64,000 nt of DNA from Gelatiniphilus marinus (GTDB lineage Bacteria > Bacteroidota > Bacteroidia > Flavobacteriales > Flavobacteriaceae): the NCBI RefSeq assembly GCF_042678305.1, contig NZ_JBHUDT010000001.1, one strand, 5' to 3'. The translations under genes were made by a program, and so were the position numbers. The notes under the pieces were generated by a model, which did no database searches, was not told where the DNA came from, and worked only from the letters and a program-made list of their open reading frames with translations. Below, in pieces: positions 50,890-62,900 of the stretch (position 1 is its first letter; the number at the start of each line of letters is the position of its first letter).

Positions 50890-51510
50890 TTAAAAAATCT
50901 CTAAACTGCCTTTGCCTTCTCTAATAACAATAGGCTCGTCTTCAGATAAATCTATAACCGTTGAGGCTTCATTATCGCCATAACCGCCATCAATTACCAA
51001 ATCGACTAAGTTAGTCCATTTTTCGAAAATCAATTCCGGATCGGTGGTGTATTCCAAAACTTCGTCTTCATCATGTATAGAGGTAGAAATAATGGGGTTT
51101 CCCAATCGCTTAACAATATCTAGAGCAATGTTGTTTTTGGGTACACGAATACCTACTGTTTTGCGCTTTTTAAAAGGATTTGGTAACGATTTTCCTCCGG
51201 GCAGCACAAAGGTGTATGGCCCTGGCAGCGCACGTTTTAATATTTTAAAAGTTGTTGTATCTATTTGTTTTACATAATCGCTTAGGTTACTTAAATCGTG
51301 GCAAACAAACGAAAAATTTGCTTTTTCAAGCTTTACCTGCTTAATTTTGGCAACACGTTCTAAAGCTTTTATATTGGTAATATCGCAGCCCAAGCCATAA
51401 ACGGTATCGGTAGGATAAATTATTAGACCGCCACGTTTTAAAACGGCAACCACTTTTTCAATCGCTTTCGGATTGGGGTTTTCTTCATATATTCTTAAAA
51501 ACTCAGCCAT
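50890..51510 (-). CDS. Threonylcarbamoyl-AMP synthase (Sua5/YrdC/YciO family)
   Basis: The 206-residue protein has the YrdC fold: LKRGGLIIYPTDTVYGLGCD (shown as GLIIYPTDTVYGLGCD), KQVKLEKANFSFVCHDLSNL, RALPGPYTFVLPG, KTVGIRVP and ISTSIH. The family uses threonine, bicarbonate and ATP to make threonylcarbamoyl-AMP for the t6A modification of ANN-decoding tRNAs. The KxR-S-x-N motif of TsaC/YrdC differs here (KLEKANFSF), closer to YciO, so it may be a paralogue rather than the t6A enzyme. Confidence 0.88.
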   Translation of the reverse strand: MAEFLRIYEENPNPKAIEKVVAVLKRGGLIIYPTDTVYGLGCDITNIKALERVAKIKQVKLEKANFSFVCHDLSNLSDYVKQIDTTTFKILKRALPGPYTFVLPGGKSLPNPFKKRKTVGIRVPKNNIALDIVKRLGNPIISTSIHDEDEVLEYTTDPELIFEKWTNLVDLVIDGGYGDNEASTVIDLSEDEPIVIREGKGSLEIF

Positions 51511-51655
51511 AATAACTATCTTGTAATTGCGTTTACAAAGTAAATATTATTTTTATAATCAAACCAATAGATTAAAATAATCTTTAATCTTAAAGCAAAA
51601 TGATTTTTTTTAAAGCGCACTAAGTTACACGACAAAATAAAAATTAAGCTTACCC

Positions 51656-52519
51656 ATGAGAGCACTTAAATCTATTTTATTAACTTTTGTTATTGCTGTT
51701 TCCGTTTTTGGTTGTTCGAATGAAAATTTAAACCAGGAAATTGTAAGCAATTTAGATCCTTCTGAATATTATGAGGAATTAAATATTTCTTATGGAGAAG
51801 ATTCTGATCAAAAATTCGATTTGTATCTGCCTGCCAATTGAACGGCGAATACCAAAGTGATGGTCTTGGTACACGGTGGCGGCTGGTCTGCCGGCGATAA
51901 AGCTGAAATGAATCCTATAAAAGACCTGTTGCGTCAAGATTTTCCTAACCTATCCATTGTAAATATTAATTACAGATTGGCAGATGAAAACAACAGCCCC
52001 TACCCGATGCAAATGGATGATATTACAACCATAATCAATCATTTAAAAGACAATAAAACACATTATACCATTTCTGAAACTCTAGGGTTTATAGGCACGA
52101 GTGCCGGTGGGCATTTATCGCTGCTTTGGAGCTATGCTTTTGATGTTCATGAAAAAGTGGGTATGGTATGCAGCATTGTAGGGCCAACAAATTTAACAGA
52201 TCCGGCATATTTAAACAACACAAACCCAGATTTACAGCAACTATTGGATTTGTTTGGAGTAAATCCTACAACCGCTTTTTTAGAAAAAGTTAGCCCCTAC
52301 CACCAAGTTGCAGCTACCTCGCCGCCCACCATTTTGTTTTATGGCGGACAAGACCCGTTAATACCAACAACGCAGGGTATCTATATGCGCGATAAATTAC
52401 AAAGCATGGGCGTTACGCACGAGTTTACGTTATACCCTAATGCGGGACATGGTTGGGTTGGGTTGGAATTATTGGATACTTGGTTGAAACTTAAAGGTTT
52501 TATAAATAACCACTTGTAA
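51656..52519 (+). pseudogene. Alpha/beta-hydrolase (esterase/lipase) lipoprotein gene interrupted by in-frame TGA
   Basis: The frame is continuous over 287 codons except for one TGA at 51839-51841. The first 61 residues give a lipoprotein signal (VSVFGCSNENLN) and the start of the hydrolase domain (QKFDLYLPAN); after TGA it continues TANTKVMVLVHGGGWSAGDK with the oxyanion motif HGGGW, LGFIGTSAGGHLSLLW with the GxSxGG nucleophile, and the Asp and His of the triad near GGQDPLIP and NAGHGW. CGA to TGA is the simplest change. The part after the stop has an ATG at 51857, which would yield a cytoplasmic protein without signal. Confidence 0.85.
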
Positions 52520-52778
52520 TGCAAATAAATATACTAAGAATTCTATTTTTTATGATAATCTTCAGTCTAAATATATTCTTTTAACTGTATGTTTAAATAA
52601 TGTTTATTTATAAGCTTTTAGTTCTAGATTTCGCAATATTCAAGAAACTATCATAATTAAAATAACTCATTTTTTTTGGTGTTATAAGCGTAAAACAAGA
52701 TTATGATAATTTTTTTTGGCTCGAAACAGGCCGAACAGGTTTGTGATACACTGTTGCTAAAAAAAAAATGATTTCAAC

Positions 52779-55124
52779 CTACCCCACAACTTCCAACTTA
52801 GCAAAACGCAACAATAATTTTTTTAGGCCACCATGCTGAAAATTAATTTCGGCTTTAATATCGGCGCCTTTACCTTCTATTTTCATAACTTTTCCCGTGC
52901 CAAACCTTATGTGTTTTACCACATTCCCAACAACCAATTTACTGTCGAATAAATTGGTGTTTCCGCCTGTTTTAGAAACAGGTTTTAAATTTTTAGGCGC
53001 TGTAACCTGGAATTTTTCTTGAGTTTTATTTGTGCTCCCTTTTTTAAGCACCGCTTTTTTTGCGGGTTTAAATCTAATTTTATTAGGGTTAACTTTAGAG
53101 TCTTCAACATCGCCAAAAATATCGGCATCGAGCATGGGGTTAAATCGTCGCTCTTCAATAGGCGTAACAACATCTAAATACTGCTCGTCTATTTCTTCGA
53201 TAAAACGGCTAGGTTCAGAATCAATCAATTTCCCCCAGCGGTAGCGCGATAAGGCATAGGTTAAATACGCTTGTTTTTCAGCTCGTGTTAACGCCACGTA
53301 AAACAAACGTCGCTCCTCTTCTAATTCGCTACGGGTGTTCATGCTCATCGCACTTGGAAACAAGTCTTCTTCCAAGCCCACAATAAACACATACGGAAAC
53401 TCCAATCCTTTTGCTAAATGAATCGTCATTAAAGCGACATGGTCTGCATCGCCTTTGTCGGCATCCAAATCGGTTGCCAAAGCCACATCTTCTAAAAACT
53501 CCGCTAAATTCCCAGTGGTATCGGCAATTTCTTTTTGGCCCTCAACAAAATCTTTCATCCCGTTTAAAAGCTCCTCAATGTTTTCCATTCGGGTAACACC
53601 TTCGGGCGTGCCGTCTTTATTAAATTCGCGTATTAAACCACTGGTTCGGGTAACGTGTTCTGCCAATTCAAAAACATCGGCGGTTTGGTTTAAAACCTGA
53701 TAGCTTTCAATAAGCGTTACAAAATTCTGCAGTTTTGTTTTTGTGCCCGAATTCACTTTAACATTGGTTTTATCGATGTTTTTCATCACCTCAAAAATGG
53801 TTCGGTTATAACCATTTGCAGAAACGATAAGCTTGTCCATGGTAGTTTGGCCAATGCCTCGCGGCGGAAAGTTGATAACGCGCTTTAAAGCTTCTTCATC
53901 CGCAGGATTTATAATAAGTCGCAAATACGAGAGCACATCTTTTATTTCTTTCCGTTGATAGAATGATAATCCGCCATAAATTCTATATTTAATATCGCGT
54001 TTGCGCAAAGCATCCTCGATGGCTCGAGACTGTGCGTTGGTACGGTACAATATAGCAAAATCGCTGTTTTTTAATTGGTTGTTCATTTTGTTTTCCCAAA
54101 TGGTACTCGCCACGTAACGCCCTTCGTCACCATCAGTTAACGAGCGGTGTACTTTAATTTGTTCGCCTTCATCATTGGCTGTCCAAACTATTTTATCAAG
54201 TTTTGTTTGGTTTTTATCGATTATTGAATTTGCGGCATTAACTATGTTTTTAGTGGAACGGTAATTTTGCTCTAATCTAAAGACTTTCACATCATCGTAA
54301 TCTTTCTGAAAATTTAAAATATTATTAATATTCGCCCCACGGAAGGCGTAAATACTTTGGGCATCATCGCCAACCACACATATATTTTGAAACTTATCAG
54401 ACAAGGCGCGCACAATTAAATACTGCGAGTGGTTGGTATCTTGGTACTCGTCTACCAAAATGTACCTAAACCTATTTTGGTATTTCATTAATACGTCTGG
54501 AAAACGTGTTAAAAGTTCGTTGGTTTTGAGCAATAAATCATCAAAATCCATAACGCCGGCTTTAAAACAACGCTCGACATATTCCTTGTAAATATCGCCC
54601 ATTCTTGGACGACGCGCCATAGCATCGGCTTCTTTTAATTCTGGATTTTGAAAATAGGCACGCACCGTAATCAAACTATTTTTATACGATGAAATTCGCG
54701 AGCGCACCTGTTTGTATTTATAAACATCTTTATCCAGGTTCATTTCCTTGATAATGGAGGCAATCAACCTATCTGAATCTTGGGTATCGTAAATGGTAAA
54801 ATTACTTGGATAGCCTAATTTATCGGCCTCTGCACGTAAAATTCTGGCAAAAACAGAGTGAAAGGTACCCATCCATAAATTTTTTGCTTCACTATCGCCT
54901 ACTATGGTTGCGATGCGTTCTTTCATTTCGCGCGCCGCTTTGTTGGTAAAGGTTAACGATAAAATATTAAAGGGGTCAATCCCTTTGCTCATCATGTATG
55001 CAATACGGTACGTTAGCACACGGGTTTTACCAGAGCCCGCGCCGGCAATAACTATCATGGGGCCTTCTATTTGAACGGTGGGCTCTAATTGTGCGTCGTT
55101 TAGCTGACTTAAATACTTTTCCAA
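52779..55124 (-). CDS. UvrD/PcrA-type superfamily 1 DNA helicase
   Basis: The 781-residue protein shows all SF1A motifs in order: GAGSGKTRVLTYR (about 29-41), LTFTNKAAREMKER, the II motif VDEYQDTNHSQ, GDDAQSIYAFRGA, LEQNYRST, MTIHLAKGLEFPYVF and EEERRLFYVALTRAEK. The C-terminal segment (about 690-781) ends with the Tudor-like PcrA domain having VGNVVKHIRFGTGKV, which binds RNA polymerase in known cases. It unwinds DNA 3' to 5' in repair and replication restart. It stands alone, with no bacterial homologue of RecB-type nuclease nearby. Confidence 0.95.
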   Translation of the reverse strand: MEKYLSQLNDAQLEPTVQIEGPMIVIAGAGSGKTRVLTYRIAYMMSKGIDPFNILSLTFTNKAAREMKERIATIVGDSEAKNLWMGTFHSVFARILRAEADKLGYPSNFTIYDTQDSDRLIASIIKEMNLDKDVYKYKQVRSRISSYKNSLITVRAYFQNPELKEADAMARRPRMGDIYKEYVERCFKAGVMDFDDLLLKTNELLTRFPDVLMKYQNRFRYILVDEYQDTNHSQYLIVRALSDKFQNICVVGDDAQSIYAFRGANINNILNFQKDYDDVKVFRLEQNYRSTKNIVNAANSIIDKNQTKLDKIVWTANDEGEQIKVHRSLTDGDEGRYVASTIWENKMNNQLKNSDFAILYRTNAQSRAIEDALRKRDIKYRIYGGLSFYQRKEIKDVLSYLRLIINPADEEALKRVINFPPRGIGQTTMDKLIVSANGYNRTIFEVMKNIDKTNVKVNSGTKTKLQNFVTLIESYQVLNQTADVFELAEHVTRTSGLIREFNKDGTPEGVTRMENIEELLNGMKDFVEGQKEIADTTGNLAEFLEDVALATDLDADKGDADHVALMTIHLAKGLEFPYVFIVGLEEDLFPSAMSMNTRSELEEERRLFYVALTRAEKQAYLTYALSRYRWGKLIDSEPSRFIEEIDEQYLDVVTPIEERRFNPMLDADIFGDVEDSKVNPNKIRFKPAKKAVLKKGSTNKTQEKFQVTAPKNLKPVSKTGGNTNLFDSKLVVGNVVKHIRFGTGKVMKIEGKGADIKAEINFQHGGLKKLLLRFAKLEVVG

Positions 55125-55356
55125 TTCATTTTCATTTTAAGCTGTGAAATTAACCATTGTTGCGCTTTTTTTTAAGCCTAATTATCAATAATTATAAACA
55201 ATCGATTCTTGCGGATGTTTCTATTGAGCTTTTGAGGATTGGCCGGCAGCCCGATTTTAAAATGACCGTAGGTTTTAAATGGGCCTATTTAAAAGATTGT
55301 TTTATATTTGATTTTGAAATCCTGAAAGAAACAAAACGCTTAATCTCTTATTTTTT

Positions 55357-55878
55357 ATGGACGCATCACGTATTTTAGATTTATTTTTATTCGCTATTCC
55401 CTCGTTAATCGTCGGACTTATTGCTTATTATTTTTTTAAAGAACACACTAAAAACGAAGATGGCCGAAGACGCTTTTTATTAAAAAAAGATTTACAGGTT
55501 TCGGCTATGCCATTACGCCTTCAAGCTTATGAAAGGTTGGCATTGTTTTTAGAACGGATTTCACCAAATCAATTAATGGTTAGGGTTACCCCAGTATCTT
55601 CAAGTAAAGAAGATTACGAGATGTTACTTATACAAAACATTGAACAAGAAATGCAGCATAATATAGCGCAGCAAATTTATGTTAGCGAAAAATGTTGGAG
55701 TGTAATTTCTGCAGCTAAAAACGCTACAATTCAGCTAATTAGAAAAGCGAGCCTGCTTGAAAAAACCGATACAGCAAACAAGCTTAGAGAAGTGGTTTTA
55801 ACCGAAATGATGGAACGCCGTGCACCAAGCGATGCGGCATTATCTTTTATAAAAGATGAAGTATCGGATTTATGGTAG
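55357..55878 (+). CDS. Membrane-anchored protein of unknown function (DUF7935-like)
   Basis: The 173-residue protein has one N-terminal helix (about 9-27: LFLFAIPSLIVGLIAYYFF) and a cytoplasmic helical domain with MPLRLQAYERLALFLERISP and IQNIEQEMQHNIAQQIYVS. I recognise it as a small Bacteroidota-specific protein, probably the family called DUF7935; function unknown. Its 3' end overlaps that of the convergent patatin gene by nine bases. A TATATTTG box at 55303-55310 is a possible -7 element for it. Confidence 0.75.
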   Translation: MDASRILDLFLFAIPSLIVGLIAYYFFKEHTKNEDGRRRFLLKKDLQVSAMPLRLQAYERLALFLERISPNQLMVRVTPVSSSKEDYEMLLIQNIEQEMQHNIAQQIYVSEKCWSVISAAKNATIQLIRKASLLEKTDTANKLREVVLTEMMERRAPSDAALSFIKDEVSDLW

Positions 55879-56793
55879 GGTATCTTCCATTCGCAGCTCG
55901 TTGGACCGCGCTTGCTCAAATTTTTGTTTGGCATAATAATACCCTTGCTGCCACCAAGACGTCATTGATTTTTTATTGAAAACCAAAGAGTTTTCGGTTA
56001 GTTTTGAAGGTGTGTAATATAGGTTTAGCTGTACGTTTTTGTTTTTTGCGGCCAGCTTGCCAATGGTAATATCGTTGCGTTCTACCTGGTCCAAAAGGTG
56101 CCCGAATAAATTAAGCATCAACGAGAACGGGTTTTTACCAAGCACTTTATTGTAGGCCATACTTTCAGATTCCAAGATAATGGCATCGATTTCCGTGGCA
56201 CCTCTTAATATAGCTTCGCGAATGGGCACCACGCAGCCAAAGGCGCCATCGGCATATTCAAATCCGTTTTTTTTCACTAAAGACATAAAGGGAATGTAAT
56301 TACACGAAATCCAAATCCAATCGCAAAACTCATCATAGCTAAAATCTTTTATCGATTTGTATTCCACACGGTTTTTAGATAGATTGGACACCGTAACCAC
56401 AACATCGTCTTTGGTTTCACGTATTAATTTAAATTCATCGTAAGTAAAATGCTTTTTTAAATACCGCCGTAGTGCTTTGCTTTCTCCAAAAGTCCGTTTC
56501 ATCTTTATAAACTGCCAAAGCGAGTTTAAGAAATCTATAGACACAAACTCCCTGTCTCCTTTTTTTCGAACCACAAAAGGGTTTACACTAAAAATGTTGC
56601 GTTGGTTAACATTTGTAAATACCTTATGTATTTTATCGATTTTGCCAACGGCCAAGTGCGGAATTAACAAACTCCCGGTAGATGTACCCAAAAACATATC
56701 GTAATCTCTACCTTCTTGTTTTATTAAATATTCGGCAACACCGCCTGCATAAGCACCTTTGCTGCCACCTCCAGAAATAACCAATGCCCTCAT
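55870..56793 (-). CDS. Patatin-like phospholipase
   Basis: The 307-residue protein has the patatin catalytic dyad and its oxyanion loop: ISGGGSKGAYAGG (about 6-18), the nucleophile elbow GTSTG (Ser 38), and the Asp in YADGAFG (about 187-193). It lacks a signal peptide, so it is likely cytoplasmic or membrane-peripheral and acts on phospholipids or lipid esters. The C-terminal part (about 250-307) is helical. It is convergent with the DUF7935-like gene and separated from the giant gene by about 200 bases carrying divergent promoters. Confidence 0.9.
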   Translation of the reverse strand: MRALVISGGGSKGAYAGGVAEYLIKQEGRDYDMFLGTSTGSLLIPHLAVGKIDKIHKVFTNVNQRNIFSVNPFVVRKKGDREFVSIDFLNSLWQFIKMKRTFGESKALRRYLKKHFTYDEFKLIRETKDDVVVTVSNLSKNRVEYKSIKDFSYDEFCDWIWISCNYIPFMSLVKKNGFEYADGAFGCVVPIREAILRGATEIDAIILESESMAYNKVLGKNPFSLMLNLFGHLLDQVERNDITIGKLAAKNKNVQLNLYYTPSKLTENSLVFNKKSMTSWWQQGYYYAKQKFEQARSNELRMEDTLP

Positions 56794-56994
56794 TTTTATT
56801 TTTTAATGTAAATATAAATAAGAACAGATAAAAAATGGGGTTTAATTAATTTAAAGTTGCCTTCTGCGAGATTAAAAAAACTTGTCCCCAATAATGGGTA
56901 TTTTATAGAAAAACTGAATATATGTTGGTTAAAGATGATGTATCGTAAAAAAGAATATCTATTTTAGTAACAGCTATTAACCCAATTAACTTAG

Positions 56995-59900
56995 ATGAGA
57001 CATCAATATTTTCTAGGTATATTATCATTTTTTATAATTACCATTTCCATTTTTGCATATAATGAAAAGGTGAAACCAAGTAAGCCAAACAACTTGAACG
57101 CTTTAAATTTGTTAACTACTGCTTTACCACCATCTGCAACAATTTCTGGTACAACCCAAGTTTGTAAAGATGAAGTAACCCTACCCCAAATACGGTTTAC
57201 AGGCTCTAGTGGCACAACGCCTTATACATTTACTTACACCCTAAACGGTGGAGCAAATCAAACCATAACAACTGTTGGCAGCAATAGTATTGCAAATCTT
57301 CCGGTAAGCACCAATACTATTGGGGTTTTTGTTTACGAACTTATTTCGGTTACCGATGGTGTTGGAGACACAACCAACGAAAGTGGAACAGCTACCGTAA
57401 CCGTAACAGAACCCGTTGTAGATTTTACTTTTAACAATGCTGGAACTTGCGCAGGAACACCTGTAGATTTTGTATCGAACGTTACCGGTAGTGCTCCCTT
57501 TACTTACAGTTGGAGTTTTGGTGATGGCAATACATCAACAGCAGCAAACCCTACACATGAGTTTGATGTTGTGGGTTGTGGTAGCCAGAATTTAAGCGTT
57601 ACACTAACTGTTACAGACTCAAACGGATGCACAGACACCATTACAAAATCTATATTAGTCCAAGAAAAACCAAGATTAGAATTTAGAGATATAGATAACC
57701 CTTTTGATCCTTTTAACAATTGCGGAAACAATACTACAGACCCCTCATTTACCATTAATGTTGGTATTGACAATGTTTCTGCTGGCTGTATAAACTCTTA
57801 TAATGTAAATTGGGGCGATGGCAGCACACAAACCAATGTTACATTTCCTGCAACACACACTTACACGCAGTTAGGCTCTTTTAATATGGAAATTACTGGC
57901 ATTGGAAGCAATTGCGATAACACAGTTACTTATTTAATTAAAAACTCCAGCAATCCAACTGGGTCTATTGTAAACCCAGGGAATACAGTTAATTTATGCA
58001 CGCCCATTACTCCTTTAGAGTTTGCTATTGGCTCTTGGGGCACCAACCCACCAGACACCAATTATACTGTAGATTTTGGAGATGGTACTATTGAAAACTA
58101 TACACAAGCACAACTAGAGGCTTCAATATATTATAATGCAGGAGACCCTGCAAACTCGCAAGATTTCCCCATTCCGCATACGTACACAGAAACCAGTTGC
58201 CCCTTTAGTTATACCGTTTTTTTAAATATTACAACATCGTGCGGACAAACCAATTTAACCGCTGGTCCTATTATCATTTTAAGAAGACCAGAAGTCGATT
58301 TTGAAGATCCGCCCATAAGCTGCGTAGATACCGCGGTACAGTTTGTAAACAATTCATTAGATGGCTATAGCAATAATTGTAGTGTTAATGATGGATTTTA
58401 TTGGGATTTTGGTGATGGCGCAACATCAACATTAAGAGATCCAAGCCATATTTATACAGCACCCGGAACTTACACCGTTTCGTTATATGCTGAAAACTCT
58501 TGTGGCGTAACCAATACAGTAACAAAAACCATATGTATCGAACCAGAATTAACACCTGCATTTACTTTAAATACCAATAACGGATGCTCGCCTTTAGATG
58601 TGCAGGTAACCAACACCACCAATTTAAGTTTAAGTTGCGGTACCGAGGAATATTTATGGGAAGTTGCTTATGCTTCTGGTTTTTGCGGTACAGCACCACC
58701 AAGTTGGAGTTTTACAAACGGAACAGATGAAAACTCAGCAGCTCCATCAATTAGTTTTGTAACTGCCGGAATTTATACCCTAACACAAACCATAACAAAT
58801 TCTTGTGGCAGTAATTCTATTTCTGAAACTATAGAAGTTAAACAACCACCAACTGCAGCTATAAATAGTATTGCTGATTTTTGTGATACAGCTTCATTTA
58901 ATCCTGTTGCGGTAGTTGATAATTGCGCGCCAACTTCGGAAACCATAACGTATAATTGGAGTTTCCCCGGCGGAAGTCCAGCAACTGCAAACACTCTAGA
59001 CCCGGGTGCCATTACTTATGCAACTCCAGGCAACTATCAAATCACTTTCAATATAACAAATAGCTGTGGTACAACAACGGTAACTGAAGATTTTTCAGTA
59101 AACCCCATTCCAACCATAACAAACACCAATTTAACACAAACCATTTGCTCTGGAACAGATACAGCTGGAGTTGTTTTAACCTCAGATTTATCAAATACAA
59201 CATACACATGGACAGCAACAGCACCCGCTGGAGTAACAGGGTTTATTGCTTCTGGGAATACGGATACCATTCCTGTTCAAACTATTTTTAATTCTAATGG
59301 CACGTCTGAAGATGTTACATTTACTATTACACCAACTTCTAATGGATGTACTGGAAATTCTATAAATGTTGTAATTACTATAGATCCAGCACCAAGGTTT
59401 ACCAGCCAACCCCAACCAGAAACTATTTGTTTAAACGGTACTTTAAATCCGTTATCGGTTAACGTTACTGGAGCCGGCACACCAAGCTATCAATGGTACA
59501 GCAATACTGTTGATAATAATACGACAGGCACTATTATAACTGGTGAAACAGCAGCTACTTACACACCGCCAAATAACCCAACGGGCATTTTATATTATTA
59601 CTGTATAGTGTCTTTTCCAACAGGAATTGGTTGTAATGAAATCACTTCCAACACCGCTCGTATCGAAATTGTTGATGGTCTTCAAATAGACACGCAACCG
59701 TTAACAACTCAAAGTTTATGTGTTGGCGGAGATATTAATACAGCGTTATCGGTAATTCATTCCGGAGGCACGGGTGCAATAACCTATCAATGGTATGCAA
59801 ATACTACAAATTCTAATACTGGCGGCACACTAATTACAGGAGCTACTAATATCACTTATACACCACCAACTTTCAACACTTCTGGAAATTATTATTACTA

Positions 59901-62900
59901 TGTGGTTGTTTCCTCTAGCGGAAATGGTTGCGGTGATATTACGAGCGATACTGCTGAAGTTATTGTAGTTGACGACCCCATTATTACAAGTCAGCCCATA
60001 GTTTCACAAGAATTATGTCAAGGCACAATTCCTCAAAATTTAGAGGTTGTTACTAGTGGCGGACTGGGAACGGTTTACAATTACCAATGGTATTCTAACA
60101 CAACAAACTCAAATACTGGCGGAACTTTAATTACTGGCGCTACTAATAGCATTTTCACCCCACCAACAACCTCAATTGGTAGTCTTTATTATTATTGTGT
60201 GATTGCGCAACCAGATCCTGGGTGCAGCGTTACAAGCGACACGTCTTTAGTTATTATTAATGCAGCACCAATTTTTACCGCACAACCTATTTCTGAAACA
60301 ATTTGTTTTGGTAACACGCTAAATACGTTGTCTGTTTCGGTTACCAATGGTGTTGGCACGCCAACCTATCAATGGTATTCCAGTACGGTTGATGATGTTT
60401 TTACAGGCACAGCAATTACGGGCGAAACCAATGCAACTTACAATCCGCCAACAACAAATATTGGAACTATATACTATTATTGTATCGTTACATTTTCGGC
60501 TGGTGGTTGTACCGAAATAACTTCACAAACAGCACAAATCACAATTAACGAAACCCCTGATATTTCAGATAAAGCGATAACTATTTGTAGCGGTGTAAAC
60601 TTTCAAATTATTCCAGATTCTTCAACAGGAGATATTGTACCAACAGGAACATTATACACTTGGACAACACCAACAATTAATCCAATTGGTTCAATCACAG
60701 GGGCTTCAAACGAAAACACGCCGCAATCAGATATTAGCCAAACTCTAACAAACACTACTACAAATCCCGCTACGGTAACTTATACAGTAACTCCAATTTC
60801 GGGTATTTGCGCTGGCGCGGATTTTACCATTACCGTAACCGTAAACCCTTCCATAAGCATTATAACCAATCAAATAAACAGTAATTGTTATTTGGCGAAT
60901 AACGGGTCGCTTGACATTTCGATAACAGGTGGCGTCCCTTTTTCAACAGGCAATCCGTATCAAATTTCATGGACGGGACCAAACGGATTTACAAGTACCA
61001 ACGAAGATATCTCGAATTTAGAACCCGGTAATTACACGGTAATTATTAACGATGATGGCGGTTGCCCGTTTACAGAAACCTTCACGATAACAGAACCTGA
61101 TGAATTGATTTTTAGCAGTATCAATTTCGACCCCGAAACCATTTCTTGTTTTGGCGCCAATGATGGCGAAATCGATATTAATGTTGCTGGTGGAACAACA
61201 CCTTACACTTATAATTGGACCTTAAATGGCAATCCTTTTGATACTTCAGAAGATCTTTCAAATTTAGGTCCGGGCGATTATCAAATAACCGTAACCGATG
61301 CGAATAGCTGTACCCCAATTATTCAGAGTTTTCAAATTATCGAACCGCCCGTGTTGGATGTAAGCTTAAACAATCAGGTTGATATTATATGTTTCGGCGA
61401 AGCCACAGGAGCGATTAATATTGATGTTGTTGGCGGCAGACCTATTGAGATTTCACCCGGTGTTTTCGATTATAATTATGCATGGACTGGTCCAAACGGA
61501 TTTACAAGTAGCTCACAAAACATTTCAAATTTAATAGCAGGAACTTATAATTTAACAGTAACAGATAAGTCTAATTGTATAGATACTTTAGAGGTTATTT
61601 TAGATCAATCCGACGAGATAATCATTGATTACACCGCTACTGAAATTGAATGTTATGGCGACAATAACGCGTCTATCACCATCAATAATATTTCTGGAGG
61701 AAATGCACCATACAACATTCAATGGAGTAATTTAGGCTCAGGAAATGTTCAAAACAACTTATCGGCAGGCACTTATGTTATTACCGTAACTGACGATACA
61801 AACTGTATTCAAACTGCAACTATTGTTATTGACGAAGCACCAATATTCACTATAAATCCAATCGTAAATAATGTCTCTTGTTTTGGCGAAAATGATGCGC
61901 GTATTAGTTTAAACCTTGTTGGCGGTATCGATCCAGTTACTTTGGTTTGGGATGATGATGCCACCGCTGGCGTAGAGCGTAACAATATTGGTCCAGGTAT
62001 ATATACCGTAACCATTACCGATGGTACACCTTGCGTTATCACTGAAACTTTTACTATTACCGAACCTGCAGCTATAACTTTATCGGCAACTACAACCGAT
62101 GCTTTAGATTGCGATGATGCTAATAGCGGCTCAATAAATACCATTATTACGGGTGGTACGCTTCCGCTTACTTATTCGTGGTCTAACGGAGCGACTACCG
62201 AAGATTTAACGAATGTGCCCCCAGGCGATTACACACTCAATATTACCGATGCCAATGGCTGTACAATTTCAGATAGTTGGACGATTAACAGGTTCGACCC
62301 GCTTGAAATTTCTGTGGAAACCATAACCGATTTCGTTTGCGACACACGATATGTCAATCAATCCTTTGTAGCTCATGTAACTGGTGGTATTCCGCCATAT
62401 CAAATCAATTGGTCTAGCGGAATAATTAGCGGAGCAAACAACGAAATAATGAATACGTCGCAAGATGGTTTAGTGCTTTTAGAGGTTACAGATAGCTTTG
62501 GTTGCACAACAAGCTTGTCTTATAATGTTGAAATTCCCGTTTTGGGCGATGCCGATTTTACTTTAAATTCAACTGCATTTAGCACTTATGGTTTTTATTC
62601 TATTGAAGACGAAATACAATTTACAAATACTTCAACTGGTGATTACCAAAGCATTTCATGGGACTTTGGCGATGGCAGTTTTTCAAGTGAAGAAAACCCG
62701 ACGCACACCTATCTAACCGTTGGTTCGTATGCTATAACACAAACGGTAACTTACCCTTTTGGATGTGTTTACACAAAAACCATCACACTAATTATTGAAA
62801 AAGGATATGCCTTAATAATGCCCAATGCATTTACACCAAATAATGACGGATTGAATGATTTTTTCAACCCTTCATTCATAGGATTGAACAATATGAAATT

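Noticed and set aside
55157..55378. 73-codon plus-strand frame before the DUF7935-like gene
   Set aside because: No recognisable features, overlaps the next gene's start and a likely promoter box at 55303-55310.
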